From assembly GCA_026120035.1 (NCBI GenBank), contig JALRME010000009.1, positions 1,178,001 to 1,242,000 on the forward strand: DNA of 64,000 nucleotides, written 5' to 3'. Positions 34,061 to 45,178 of the stretch are shown here, piece after piece. How positions within the stretch are numbered: position 1 is the first letter of the stretch; each line of letters begins with the position of its first letter. The notes below the pieces were generated by a model, which had not been told where the DNA came from, did no database searches, and saw only the letters and a program-made list of their open reading frames with translations. The DNA is from Coleophoma eucalyptorum. Its lineage: Eukaryota > Ascomycota > Leotiomycetes > Helotiales > Dermateaceae. The position numbers were made by a program, and so were the translations under genes.

Positions 34061-34849
34061 ATGGCATCACAAAAGAAGCCAGTTCCTGGAATGATGTCGG
34101 TCAACTCAGATGTTATAAAGCCAGCAGAACTTTCTCGCCACGACTTTGACTCCTGGTACTGTGACGAGCACATTCCCGATGTGGTTGCTAAATCGGGAAT
34201 TCGGGCAGCTTCCAGATACAATTTTGTAGCCGATGGTTCCTCGCCAGCAAGAAAATTAGGCTTTTTGACATTGTATGAAATGGATGATATTGGGTTCATG
34301 GAGACTGAAGAATTTCGAACATTGGAAGGACAGAGACCTGGTCCTAGCCAGGAAAGAATATTTAAAAAAGCGGAATTCGACACCAGGGGGTATGAGCTGG
34401 TGCAAAGTGACGCTGCAGCAGGAGTGGATCAAGGTATTTATTTATTGACTCTAATCTTTAAACGCAGACACATTATTAACTTTCAAACAGGTCCTGCCAG
34501 ATTCTTACTTTACGCTGCCATGTCACATACCTCTGATGCAGATCTCGATACATGGTACCGCGGGGAGCACGTTACCGAGATCAGCAAGTGTCCGGGGTAT
34601 CGACGAACACGAAGGTATAAGTTAAGCAGTAGATCAATCTTGTCAGAGTTTGTTCGAACCATACCCGCTCTTGGGCCAACCTGGTTGTCAATTCATGAGT
34701 TTGATGGTCCAAACATGCCTTGGAAGGAATTGCAGGCTACTGACGAAACCGAGTGGGCCAAGAAGGTTGTTCCCGGTATTCGGGACATTGATTTCGGCGT
34801 ATTTGAACTTAAACGCGTATATGGGAAGCTGGGAAATTCAAAGCTATAG
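34061..34849 (+). CDS. EthD-like dimeric alpha-beta-barrel (DABB) protein, two tandem half-domains
   Basis: Exons are 34061-34433 and 34491-34849, giving 243 residues. The 57-nt intron (GTATTT..CTTTCAAACAG) is stop-free and in frame, so a retained-intron form of 262 residues would also be open. Two repeats of the ferredoxin-like DABB pattern are visible: FDSWYCDEHIPDVVAKSGI followed by ASRYNF, and LDTWYRGEHVTEISKCPGY followed by RRYKL. Each contains the W-Y-x(2)-EH motif common to fungal EthD-like proteins. The family covers small, often cofactor-free enzymes and proteins of unknown role, and activity cannot be assigned. There is no signal peptide. It lies just beyond the sugar island and may or may not belong to it. 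Confidence 0.7.
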   Translation: MASQKKPVPGMMSVNSDVIKPAELSRHDFDSWYCDEHIPDVVAKSGIRAASRYNFVADGSSPARKLGFLTLYEMDDIGFMETEEFRTLEGQRPGPSQERIFKKAEFDTRGYELVQSDAAAGVDQGIYLLTLIFKRRHIINFQTGPARFLLYAAMSHTSDADLDTWYRGEHVTEISKCPGYRRTRRYKLSSRSILSEFVRTIPALGPTWLSIHEFDGPNMPWKELQATDETEWAKKVVPGIRDIDFGVFELKRVYGKLGNSKL

Positions 34850-35544
34850 CTTCTTGTTAAAATTCTTAAGGGACACTGGTTTTTGCATTTCACACAACAC
34901 AGTACAGCCTTGGAGTTGAGACCAAAGGAGTTGGCATCGTAAGGAAATAAGCATTAAATTTATGGTAAGGCTCTAGCAGATCTGACGTGGAAGTCGTGAG
35001 AGTGAAAGCCCTGTAAAATAGCTCAGCCTGGTGATATGATAACAGGTTCTTCTCTAAAAGTGACAAAAGTATTGCCATGATTGCCTCAACAATACGAATA
35101 CGAATGACACGCAGTATTATTTGCACGTGATAGTCACCTTGGTGCCTGACATGGAAGTGACTGTCGCCTGGCGCCAATCGCGGTGTCGCTTCGCGATGGG
35201 AGCTCTGGCAGATGGAAATGAAGCAACATCACTGATCTGTATGATCGCACGCGACAAGTCGGTCCAACACCACGGCGTCCAATTCGAAGCAGCTCAAGCT
35301 CCAGTATATTGGTGTCATCAATCCGATCCCATTCACAATATCTGTGAGGCCATGAACAACTAAGCGTCATTCTTGCGAGAAAACAGCCTGGCTGTTTCCC
35401 CTGACATACATTGCATGCGCCTGCTCTTCAACCAATGCCCATCATCAATTTCGAGTAGACATATCACCAGTGTCTAAAGCCACCTGCCTGAAACCTCTTG
35501 AGGGACCTGGAGGATCGGGATTGTGAGCGGGTCTGGGTGCGGCA
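34850..35544. other. Intergenic region upstream of striatin
   Basis: Contains the 3' flank of the EthD-like gene and the 5' region of striatin. Frames of 60-95 codons on both strands lack recognisable features. Nothing else seen. Confidence 0.55.
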
Positions 35545-38100
35545 ATGGCCTGGCAATCACTGTCTGGGATGGGAGGAGGGAACACTGCTGGAAATGCAGG
35601 TGACGGCAATCAGGCCAACCAGCCGCAAGGCACAGAATATACATTACAAGGTAGAGTTCAAGCAAATTTCTGGTGAGAGGTTGGCGATTTACGTAACTAT
35701 CCAGGTGTTATGCGCTTCTTGCAGACTGAATGGCATAAGCATGAACGAGATCGAAATGCATGGGAGATCGAACGCCAGGAGATGAAGTCGAGGATAGCAC
35801 GGTTAGAGGGCAGTAATAGGAAGGCAGATCAATCTCTCAAGACAAGCAAACGATACATACAAATGCTGGAGAAGTCTTTGAGAGAACGGGATGCGAAGCT
35901 CAAGGCGAAAGATGGGGTCAAAGAAGCAGTCAAGGCCGAGCAGGAAGAAAAAAAGCAACTAAGGCGTATGTGTACTAGCAAAACTGTAGATTTGTTGGCT
36001 GACAACCTCAATATAGCGCTTATAGAGAAGCCTCACAATTCGTTCTTGGAGGTTGAAGAAGGAGAAAAAGGAGAAGACGAACCTGACCGGCATGGCATGA
36101 AGGGTTTTGTAGATAAGGCGCAGGGAGAACTTACTTACCTTCTAGTATCGCCTTCAAACCCCGTTCCCCCTCGAGATCCACCAAACTCTGAGGAGTTTCT
36201 GCCATCTCAACAATTCGGCGCTCCCGAGGAGGTGTACCAGCAACAAGCACGCCAAAAGAACATGCGCGATCCCAGCATCATTCAACCTTCACCCCAGCCT
36301 AACCACAACCCTCCGCCAATGCCAATGACAGATCTGCCAGTCAGGAATCCTGAACCGCCGATGGCACGCACAATTGAGCAACAACCGTTACCGCAAACCC
36401 CTCAGCCTCAATGGCAATCTGCTTTCCCACCACCTGAACAGCTGCAGGAAGAAGAGGTTACAAGAGTCAACCACTCTTTCGATTCCTTTGGCCGACCTAT
36501 CGAGAACGCGACAGTCACAGAGCGGGAAACTACGGTAGACACAGATGGATGGGACTTCAATGAGAATGCAGCCTTTCCAGATCCAGAACCTAAGCCAGTT
36601 CCCCAGAGACCCGACACTGACCTTTTTCCAATCGCTCAGGATCCACCGAAGTCACCAAATCGTGGCCCAGGTTCACATAGAAGGAAGGGTTCAATGGGGC
36701 GGCGGAGGAGCGTTGAACATGAATTGTCACTCAATGCGGCACAAAAGCCCGAAAGTGGCACATTCAAGGTTCGATTTGGATTGAGAGGTCATCTGGATGC
36801 TGTACGCTCTGTCATTTTCACTGGTGGAGGTAGTCCTGGTGAGCCAGAGATCTGCACCACTGGTGATGACGGTACGATCAAACGATGGATTATCCCAGCT
36901 CGATATGATACACAAAGTGGAACAGGTGTTGCCCCCAGTGACCTGGATATTTCGAGCTACTTTACACACCGTGGCCACACAGGTGCAGTCATGTGCTTGA
37001 CATCCTGGTCACCGTCACAAAACTTTTCGAGTGGTGGGCGAGCTCAAGGTGACGGTTGGGTATTTTCGGGCGGCCAAGACTCTTCAATTAGAGTCTGGGA
37101 ACGTGGACGGGTCGATCCTAAGGCGACCATTGATGGCCACACCGATGCAGTATGGACAGTGTGCGTTCTACCTGGAACTACTGGGACAATTTTTGGCCAG
37201 AGCAACTCCCACGGTGGACCCGACCGGATAATTCTTGCATCTGGTGCTGCTGACGGAACAGTAAAGGTATGGTCTATCAGTGCACCGCCACAACTGATCT
37301 CCCCGTCGGGAGGCAGCCAAAGGAGGGGTGGCCGAGTTCGAGGAAATTCTATGTCCTCGGGGTCAGCATTTCCTTCTTCACCTCAGCCAAGCGTCGCCTC
37401 GAACTCTCCATTTAATTACACCTTAATCCATTCCATTTCTCGGGCGAACAGCAAGGCTTCACCTACTTGTATAACACCACTCTCACAATCCGGAGAAGCA
37501 TTTGTTGTTTCATATTCGGATGCCGCTGTTTTGGTCTACGACACAAGAACTGGCGAAGAGGTAGCTTCTATGGCCACCTTAGAAACATATGACGGCACGC
37601 CGGCGACTGGTGTCAATGCTATTGTGGCAACAACGACCGGGCTTGATGGATCATTGACTTTTGATTCTGGTAGAAGTCTCTCCGAGGAAGAGGGCATTGT
37701 CCCTGGAGCTACAGGTTCCAGTGGAGGCATTGAAGGCATCATTATTAGCGGCCATGAAGACCGTTTCATTCGATTCTTTGATGCTAATAGTGGTAAGTTA
37801 TTAAGGCCTTGCGTTTCCGAGCCCAACTCACTGGACGTAGGTCAATGCACATATGGAATGCTAGCTCACCCTGCTGCCATCTCTGCCCTTTCAATGTCTC
37901 CTGATGGACGGGAACTCGTATCAGCAGGCCATGACGCCAGCCTGCGCTTCTGGTCCATGGAGAAGCGAAGCTGCACACAGGAGATTACTAGCCATCGCCT
38001 TATGAGAGGCGAAGGAGTATGTTCCGTCGTTTGGAGCCAGGATGGAAGATGGGTTGTTAGCGCAGGCGGGGATGGAGTTGTCAAAGTTTTTGCACGCTGA
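35545..38100 (+). CDS. Striatin family scaffold protein (STRIPAK complex)
   Basis: Exons are 35545-35650, 35705-35965, 36017-37792 and 37841-38100, giving 800 residues. The first exon encodes the Gly/Asn-rich N-terminus ending in GTEYTLQ. Splicing then joins it to [20 protein letters not shown], the highly conserved striatin caveolin-binding and coiled-coil start. A long coiled coil (to about residue 105), a Pro/Gln-rich linker and a C-terminal WD40 propeller from about residue 371 follow. Visible blades include [40 protein letters not shown] and [10 protein letters not shown]. The two later introns (51 and 48 nt) are stop-free and were chosen because removal restores family sequence, most clearly [15 protein letters not shown]. 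Striatin is the PP2A regulatory scaffold of STRIPAK at the nuclear envelope. In filamentous fungi (PRO11 in Sordaria) it is needed for hyphal fusion and sexual development. Confidence 0.92.
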
Positions 38101-39929
38101 TCTAGAGGAGGAAGCTACGGCTGTCGCCGAGATGTTTAGCAAATACCCCCATTCGCTTTCTATTACGTCATACGAAGAGGATACGAAGAGGTGTTGCAGT
38201 GTACAAAAGATTTCCTCTTTTCTCTCATTTCTGTCATCATACCAGCAAAATCAGGCAGCATTGAGATGGAGGTATGGCTTGATGTCATGGTTGTGCCTAT
38301 GTTACTTGTAACAGCATATTGCCTTGAAGGGCATCAGACAAACTGAGGAAAAGGACTCGATGAGAATATGATATACATACACACAACACTTAATTATGGT
38401 GAAGTTCAAAAGGGAGGCAAATGTCAATTATTCGTACTTGGTCTAGGTGTAATCCAATTGCCGACATGATATCAAGTCCCGTCATGCAAAGTCCCCTGTC
38501 CGTCCGGGACGTCCTCCGTAGAAATCCAGACCACGCAGCCCAAGAGCTAGCCGACCATCCTTTCACCACCCTTCAAGAGACTCACGACGTCAACATCTTA
38601 CCAGAGTGAGTTGCAAGGCCAAAATCAAAATAAGACATGACCTTTCCCTCCCCCTCCAACGATATCGGACCGACCCAGGACCTCTCCAGCCGTCCGAAGA
38701 AGGCCGCTCGGAATTTCTCTTCACCATGCTAACCCTTCCCCTTCCCTCGCGGTGTGCGTGCGTGCGTGTGGTCTAGATGTCTCTCGCCCGGATGGGAGGG
38801 ATCGTCGATGCTCGCTTGTGGTGCTGTGCAGTGCAGTGTGAGCTATCTCATTTTCCTCATTTTTTTCCCTGGCTCAGCACGACACACGACACGACACGAC
38901 ACGAGACGAGACGGCAATGACACGAGTGGGAAAGGGAATAATGTCTTGACTCGAAAAAGGTTTTTGGTTTGTCGGTAAAAAAAAAAAGAATGGGAATGAT
39001 GGGCTTCCATTTGGAATTTTCTTTTTCTTTTCTTTTTCTTTGCCCTTGTGTATTCCGTTTTTTTCCCCCTCTACTCTGAAACCACCACCACCACCACCCC
39101 CCGAGAGCTGGGAAAAAGATCATGGGCGGGACTATGGCGTGGTGGAGAAGGCTATATAAAGTTATCACTTTCGTAATCTTGGGAAAGCATGGGCGTGGCT
39201 TTGCTTTTGCTTTTTGCCGCTTACCTCCCCGCGTCTGACCCAGATCCCCGCAATTGCAGACCGCCAAAATGAATAGGGGTTCCTTGGGTTTCCAAATCGT
39301 GGAGGAGACGCCAGCATGAGCCCAGCCAGGGGCAGGTACTTTAGTAAGTAGATGGTTAAGAGAAATCTCTGAAGTGATTGAAATGTTGAGGGACTTGCAC
39401 GATTTTGAATGGTATTAAATATTATATAATTGTTCGGCCTCTATGCTATTTACAGCGTCAAGGCGGTGTATGTTTTACAACGGACAACTAAGATATTCAA
39501 TATAAGAGTACTCAGACGTTTTAGATCACAGTGAGGCTCAATCTAAAAGCTTCTTTCCATGCTCCCTGTCGAGTTCTCGTAACCCAGCAGCACCGACGGG
39601 TCTTTTCTATCGAATGACCACCCTGGATACATTCGAAGCCCGCAGCAGCGTATTTGCATGACCAATCTCTGGTACAAGGCCACCTTGGAATCAAATCCCG
39701 TCCTTGGCTGCGTAACCTTCGGGCGCAAATCTTTTGCCAGGCCCAATGCGGCAACATCGAGAAGCCTTGTTGGCGCTAGAATCCAGGTTTGTCTTGAACA
39801 GACAATGCATTCTATAGGGCGAAAGTCTTGCGCGAAGAGACACCGGGTCAAGCCCTCTTGGAAACTCATTGACCACGCGTAGGGGCTGTTGTTATTTGCT
39901 CCCAATGTAATTCGTCTTTAACAAACGTC
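38101..39929. other. Intergenic region, 1.8 kb, with simple-sequence tracts
   Basis: This holds the 3' flank of striatin and of PIG-P (convergent). A 62-codon frame at 38421-38609 has no clear features. Simple tracts include GT-rich sequence near 38750-38770, ACACG repeats at about 38879-38910, a 12-A run near 38978, and CCA repeats near 39081-39100. No gene is supported. Confidence 0.5.
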
Positions 39930-40664
39930 TCAACTCTCAATTTCTTCCTCAAACTCGGCATCCTCTCTGCCGTCGCCATACAGTACTTCGCAGACCCCGC
40001 CCAATGGCACATCCATAACTGCATCAGTACCATGGCTCCAGATACTTTTCCAATCGTGTATAGTCGCTGGAGGACGATGTTCCCTCTCCTTTTCCTTCTT
40101 CTTGAAAATACTCCTCATCTTCCCGCGGCTATCAATCGTGGCAATATTGGCCGCGTCATCAATAATAGTCTCGATAGAAGTCAAGGGTAAGGTGAGATGG
40201 CCGGTGTTGTACGCGGCCAGCGCAACGTAGATGTACACAATCAACATGACCAAGAAGGATGGCAGAGCCAGCGACCACCACCGGTTCGGGTAGTAGTAGA
40301 TCCCAAGGGCGTGCAGGAATGGTGAAGGTAGGTAAGACCATAGCAGGTACATAAGGAAGGTCAGGGACGAGAACAGGTAGAGCACGAAGCCATAGTATTC
40401 GTAGGTTGGCACCTTGGGACTGGCGCGTGGTACCGGTTCCAATTCATTATCAGAGCTGTCGGGCGTAGTGGGCCGCGAAGGTCGAAGGAGGGAGGTGAGT
40501 GATGGAGAGGGCGGGAGTGGCGTTGGTGGGCGATTGTAGAAAGGAGGCGCGAAGAAGTTATGTTGTAGAGGTGGTGGAGACGGCGATGGAGAGGAGCTGC
40601 TCTCACTGCGATTGTAGTGCGATTGAAAGAGATCATCATCGTCGTCGGAAGAGGACGAAACCAT
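39930..40664 (-). CDS. GPI19: PIG-P, subunit of GPI N-acetylglucosaminyltransferase
   Basis: Single exon, 244 residues. After an acidic and Ser/Pro-rich N-terminal 85 residues comes the PIG-P domain: YEYYGFVLYLF, SYLPSPFLHALGIYYYPNRWW and FLVMLIVYIYVALAAYN, which form two membrane helices. PIG-P is part of the ER complex that transfers GlcNAc to phosphatidylinositol, the first step of GPI-anchor synthesis. The C-terminus is basic then acidic (RSIFKKKEKEREH and DAEFEEEIES). The long N-terminal extension is usual for ascomycete homologues. The symbol follows the yeast name. Confidence 0.9.
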   Translation of the reverse strand: MVSSSSDDDDDLFQSHYNRSESSSSPSPSPPPLQHNFFAPPFYNRPPTPLPPSPSLTSLLRPSRPTTPDSSDNELEPVPRASPKVPTYEYYGFVLYLFSSLTFLMYLLWSYLPSPFLHALGIYYYPNRWWSLALPSFLVMLIVYIYVALAAYNTGHLTLPLTSIETIIDDAANIATIDSRGKMRSIFKKKEKEREHRPPATIHDWKSIWSHGTDAVMDVPLGGVCEVLYGDGREDAEFEEEIES

Positions 40665-41111
40665 GGCGAAGGGGAGAGATTGACGAAAGAGGTTGGGGGG
40701 TTGCTAAGTGTTATGCTGAGTTGTATTGCGATGTGGATATAAGATTGTCGTCGGAAGGCTCTCGGACAGCCTCGAGGTACTCAAGCTTGAGCTTGAGCCA
40801 ACGCGACGTGCCCAAACTAGCGAGCTTCTTCCCCTCCCTGCCACCGACATGGATGCGGTCAATTATATTCCTTCGTGTTTGTACACTCACGAATTCACTA
40901 AGCGACTATCATCGTCACAAGCATTGGTATTTTCCTTGTCAGTGGATTAATACATTGCATTGATACATTGCTTATTACAGCCAAAATTGTATAGCATTTG
41001 ATGAATAGGAATCCTCTACTAACGCCAGTACCTTTTCCGTAGAACTATGCCCGCCTGCTACTATAAAACTCCAACCAAAAGACATTCTCTAGCAGATCGT
41101 GCTTTCACTAT
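40665..41111. other. Intergenic region upstream of PIG-P
   Basis: 447 bp with the PIG-P promoter and the 3' flank of the RGS gene. The plus-strand frames here (74 codons at 40726-40950; part of a 154-codon frame) start inside the PIG-P antisense or lack features. No separate gene supported. Confidence 0.55.
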
Positions 41112-42537
41112 TCATGACCAAATAGGCAATACCAAGAACAAAATTTCCATCAGACCCGCAAAGGCTACGCCACCGAGAATGCTCTGAATGACGATCTTGC
41201 GTTGCAACCTCCTCAAATTATCGTCCTTGACCTTCAACTTACGATCGAAGATCATCAATTTGCTGAAAAAACTGTTCCACAGGTTGCGTTTCTTAGGTTC
41301 AGTAATAACACTGGCATTGTCGTCAACCTTCTCCCAGGGTAATGGTTGTCGGCGAGAGAAGAGCAGAAGGAAGAAACATGATCCGCGAAGCCCAGAGAGG
41401 ATTAGTCCGATGCCAATAGACCATAGTGGGAACGAGGCAAGCCCACGCCATCGAGAAGAGTGGTGAACTGAAGGTGATGCAAAGGCCAAAAGTAGCATGC
41501 AGAGAAAGCCAGCAAGGGTGAGGGCTATGCCCACAGAAGTCGCCATGCAAATAGTTTCAAAGGTTCCATTCGAGACACCAAGTCGAACGAAGTTTCGATG
41601 TGAACAAGACCGAAGTAAGAGATAGCAGTGATCGGCAATCGGTTTCAGATGGTGTGGAGATGAGGAGGTAGCAATGGCTTCTAAAGCCTTGTTCCTCATC
41701 TTGGACGGAATGTTGAGCTCAGCTGGTGCACCTTGGACCAAGTACGTGGCTGAGATGTTCTTGAGTTCCCGTCGTCGAGCTTCAAGCAGTCGAGCAGTCT
41801 CGTTGAGTGGACTGGTTTCACCGAGCGAGAGATTCTCAACGACTTTGGCTCGAAAAATGGATGCAAAGGAAAATGACAAGATCGAGCTACGGTATTCTTC
41901 TGTCTTCACTCGTCCGCATGGACCAGAGCCCGGAATGGAGACTATACGAGTATTTGTCCCTGGAAAATGTTAGAGTAGTCCTGAGTTTGACGCAGGTACA
42001 CACTTACCCTTCTCAACATCGAGGAATTCCTCTTGACTTTCTTCACTGCGCATGGAGTCCCTACACCCAGCCTTCTCACAAGAAGTGCCGGGCCATGGTC
42101 TTTCATTTTCGTTAGGAGGATATGTGCTTGCTGCGTATGTTGCTTCGTAATCAAGGAACCTGCACAGATCAGACGTTGTTACTTAAGGAGGGAAGTAGGC
42201 AAACAAACCACAAGTAGAATTCAAGATTCTCAGGTGAGTACTCGATGTGCTTCAAGTACATATAAAAGTCATGAAGGGACATCGGGCTACCTTTAATGAA
42301 CGTCAATGGATAAACTCAAGGTTGGCAACATCGAATATACTCACATGTTTGATTCTTGAGGATTCTCTCCAAGCTCAATTTGGACGGCACATCAGAGGTG
42401 CTTACTCGCTTTAATTCCTCACTGCCTCTCGGACTTGGTGTAGCCGACCTGTCGGCTTTTTCTTGCAATGCGGTCGCAAACTGTTTGATATCGACATATG
42501 AGGGCTTCTTATACCACCGCATCCAGGAGGGCGGCAT
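41112..42537 (-). CDS. RGS-domain protein with C-terminal transmembrane helices
   Basis: Four exons (42537-42345, 42290-42209, 42159-42008, 41959-41112) give 424 residues. Introns are 54, 49 and 48 nt, and one donor is GTTTGT. The first RGS half is encoded around exon 2: SPMSLHDFYMYL and SPENLEFYLWFLDYEATY. The second half, AELNIPSKMRNKALEAI and DHCYLLLRSCSHRNFVRL, lies at about 215-276. In between is a roughly 110-residue polar insert. Three hydrophobic helices follow at about 278-301, 318-342 and 402-424, the last at the very C-terminus. RGS proteins speed GTP hydrolysis by heterotrimeric G-protein alpha subunits. The split-domain, membrane-anchored layout resembles the RGS/Rax1 group of fungi, but I cannot assign a specific member. 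Confidence 0.78.
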
Positions 42538-45178
42538 GGTGACGGTCTGGTACGGGAATTCCGCGTTGTATTCGAGGTAAGCAGAAGAGGTGTTGTGTAT
42601 AGTGTCACTAAGGCCAAGTGGGGGGAAGTACAGAAGACGCGAGGCACAAGTTCGGGGAATTTACTGGCAGTGATTGTAATGAAGGAGCGACAGACTGATG
42701 CAGGAAGAGACACAGGAAAAGGAGGCACCCTCCACTCAAGTACTTGGGGCCGAATTCTGATGCACGCCCAAGTGATGGTACATGGCGTCGAAGCGTGGCG
42801 GAAATGACAAGTTTCTCTCCTCAGTCTTCCCCAGCTACCAGCAGTTTCAAGCTTGGCGTAGGGTGACCATCAGACCGAAACAATAATGGAAGTCAGGTTC
42901 GAACCCGGTACTTCCTAGTCTGTGCTGTTCGATTGGTACGGCAGCAACGACGAACCACCGGTAGTAGGCGGCCTCTCCCAGTCCTGCGAAGCCACGGACC
43001 CGTAACATGGGACGCAACTCCGACTAACCCTTCTCTGCTGCAGTGATAGTGGTGGGAGAAGGAGAGCAAAGGCTTAGCTGAAGACGCATCGGAGAAAGCT
43101 CATGGCGCTCCATCACCTTCGTTTCAACGCCAGTGTATCGCTCTCGCTTGGCTAAGCTCAATACGTTGCGCCAGCAGTTCTCGTCCTCGTCCTCAATAAT
43201 TGGCGGCGCGCCCGCTGTTTGCCCATTGGGCCAGAAGAGAGACCAGCCATAAAAGCGAGGACCAGATTGGGGTGCAAGTCCCATAGCATTGTGTAGTGCG
43301 CGGCTTCTCGACAAATCCTACCCCTGCACGCACAAAGTGACTTGCACCAGATCAGGTTCGGCTTGTCCGTCCTGCAAGAGAGAGTCAGGAACATCGATTG
43401 ACCTCCTGACTAGTATGTTAGGCTCAGTCAGGAACAGAACTTGTCACGTCACCTACTGGAAAGCGGTAAAACTCATGTGTGCAAGACGAAGACACCGCGA
43501 GAGAAGAAGCAACATAACAAGCATGGATCGAGGCAAGACATGAATGAATGTCTGTCACCATGCGAATCCGTGCAATCGAGATCGCCTATCGTACTGCAAG
43601 GTTTGCGGCGTGGCCAAAGTTACTTTTTTGAGTAGCACGCTTTCGGTTGCCGGATCAGACGCGCAAGTACCAGTGTCGAGTCTAGACAGAATGCGGACAC
43701 TGAACAGCAGCTAGAACATATCCTGGTGCCAATTCACCTCTTGTGTAAAACCATCTCTTCGCTACTCAATAGTCCTATAACCGCAAGTCTTCTAAACAAT
43801 ATTCGTGTCGTTTTGCTTGTCGGTCGACATTCTCTTCTCCCCGAATTACTTAGTGACACATACAATCAAGAATTTAGGGTCTGGATGTGGCTGTGCATGT
43901 TCATGGAGCCGGCCGTAAGGTGAGTTATTCTTGTACACACAACCCATACTAACTGCGGCACCGCCATTGAGGCCGGAGACTCTTTGGCCTGCTATGATGC
44001 GAAGGCTTGCCTGCTCGAGCTTTCCCTGAGAGTCGGGCGCGATACAAGCAAGCAAGTAAGCCAGCAAGCGAGCAAACACTCACCACCGCTTTGACAAGTT
44101 CGTCCTTCCTTTTAAGGTATCGTACGTACTGTCCAAGCACCGAAACATCAGTGTACATCCCCAGCCTCGTATACCGTATGATGGTGATGATGATGATGCT
44201 ACTGCTCCACAAGGATTGTCTATCACTCATACATGTAATGTATGATAAGGCCAGGCCAGACAAAGCCAAAGAAAAACAAACACCTTTGACGACCTCGACT
44301 TCGCTTACTCTTCGCATCACTAACTCACTCAATCACTTTCTCTCTCATTATACAATCTATACAGTTCACAGTTCACAATCCATCATTCCTCACGTCCATC
44401 TCGCCTCACTTCTCTTCTCTTCCCATCCCATCCCATCCCATACTATTCCATTCCCCCGCTTCATGAAACACATGAGGTGCAAGCTCACAATCTCCTGCCC
44501 ACGGAGAAAAGAAACAAAAGGTGGCCTGTCCTCAGCTGGACCAAAGAACGCCCGTTCGCTCGCTTACGAGACGGGAGAGTTGTTGTGGTCACGGACTAAG
44601 AGCACCCTAGACCTATCTGCCGTCTACAAGTGATAGTCTGGCGGTGGTGAACAAAAGTCGGTCTTTTTCTTTTCTTCTCAGGTGCTCTGGGGTTTGCTTC
44701 TTCTAGTGAAGAGAAGCCGTTTCACTTTAACTTCATGTCCGAAGCAGGACCGACCACGTGTCATGTCGATGTACGATGTCGATCTGCGATATCGATGTAC
44801 GATGTGGCGGACTCACTCACTCTCCCACCGACCCGCTAGCAGCCGACCGTGTACTGTACCTCACAATCTAGTCTAATGCAAACTTCAACTTTACAATTCT
44901 CTTTCATGAACACAATGTGACGGATGCTCTTATTCTCGATGGGCCCTATGCTATGCTTTTCTGGTCTGACTGCAGTGTATAACACCCCCATGCATGTTTT
45001 TCTGCGCCACGGCTATTATTACTATTATTACCACACTGTGCCAAACAAACGTAAAACTGGAGATATTGGTGGTGTTTAGGGAATAATGAGGACTTTGAAC
45101 ATATCACCTCAAGCGGCCGCCCACCAATTCATGCAAAGTGTGCTCCAGAGCGATGCTGTTGAAATAAAGCCGTCGAGT
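42538..45178. other. Intergenic region, 2.6 kb, no confident gene
   Basis: This holds the promoter of the RGS gene on the left and the 3' flank of GH31 on the right. A 208-codon frame (44007-44633, plus) and a 127-codon frame (43949-44332, minus) overlap antisense and are low-complexity. The first runs through CT-rich DNA with a CCCAT repeat near 44410-44435. A TTCGAAC string near 42898 mimics a tRNA T-loop but forms no stem. Nothing is supportable as a gene. Confidence 0.5.

Noticed and set aside
42885..42930. Possible tRNA, suggested by GGTTCGAACC near 42896
   Set aside because: Neither strand gives a five-base-pair T stem, an acceptor stem or an anticodon arm at the right distances.
44007..44633. 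208-codon plus-strand frame in the 42.5-45.2 kb gap
   Set aside because: Low-complexity translation from CT-rich DNA and a CCCAT repeat, no domain, overlapped antisense by another open frame.
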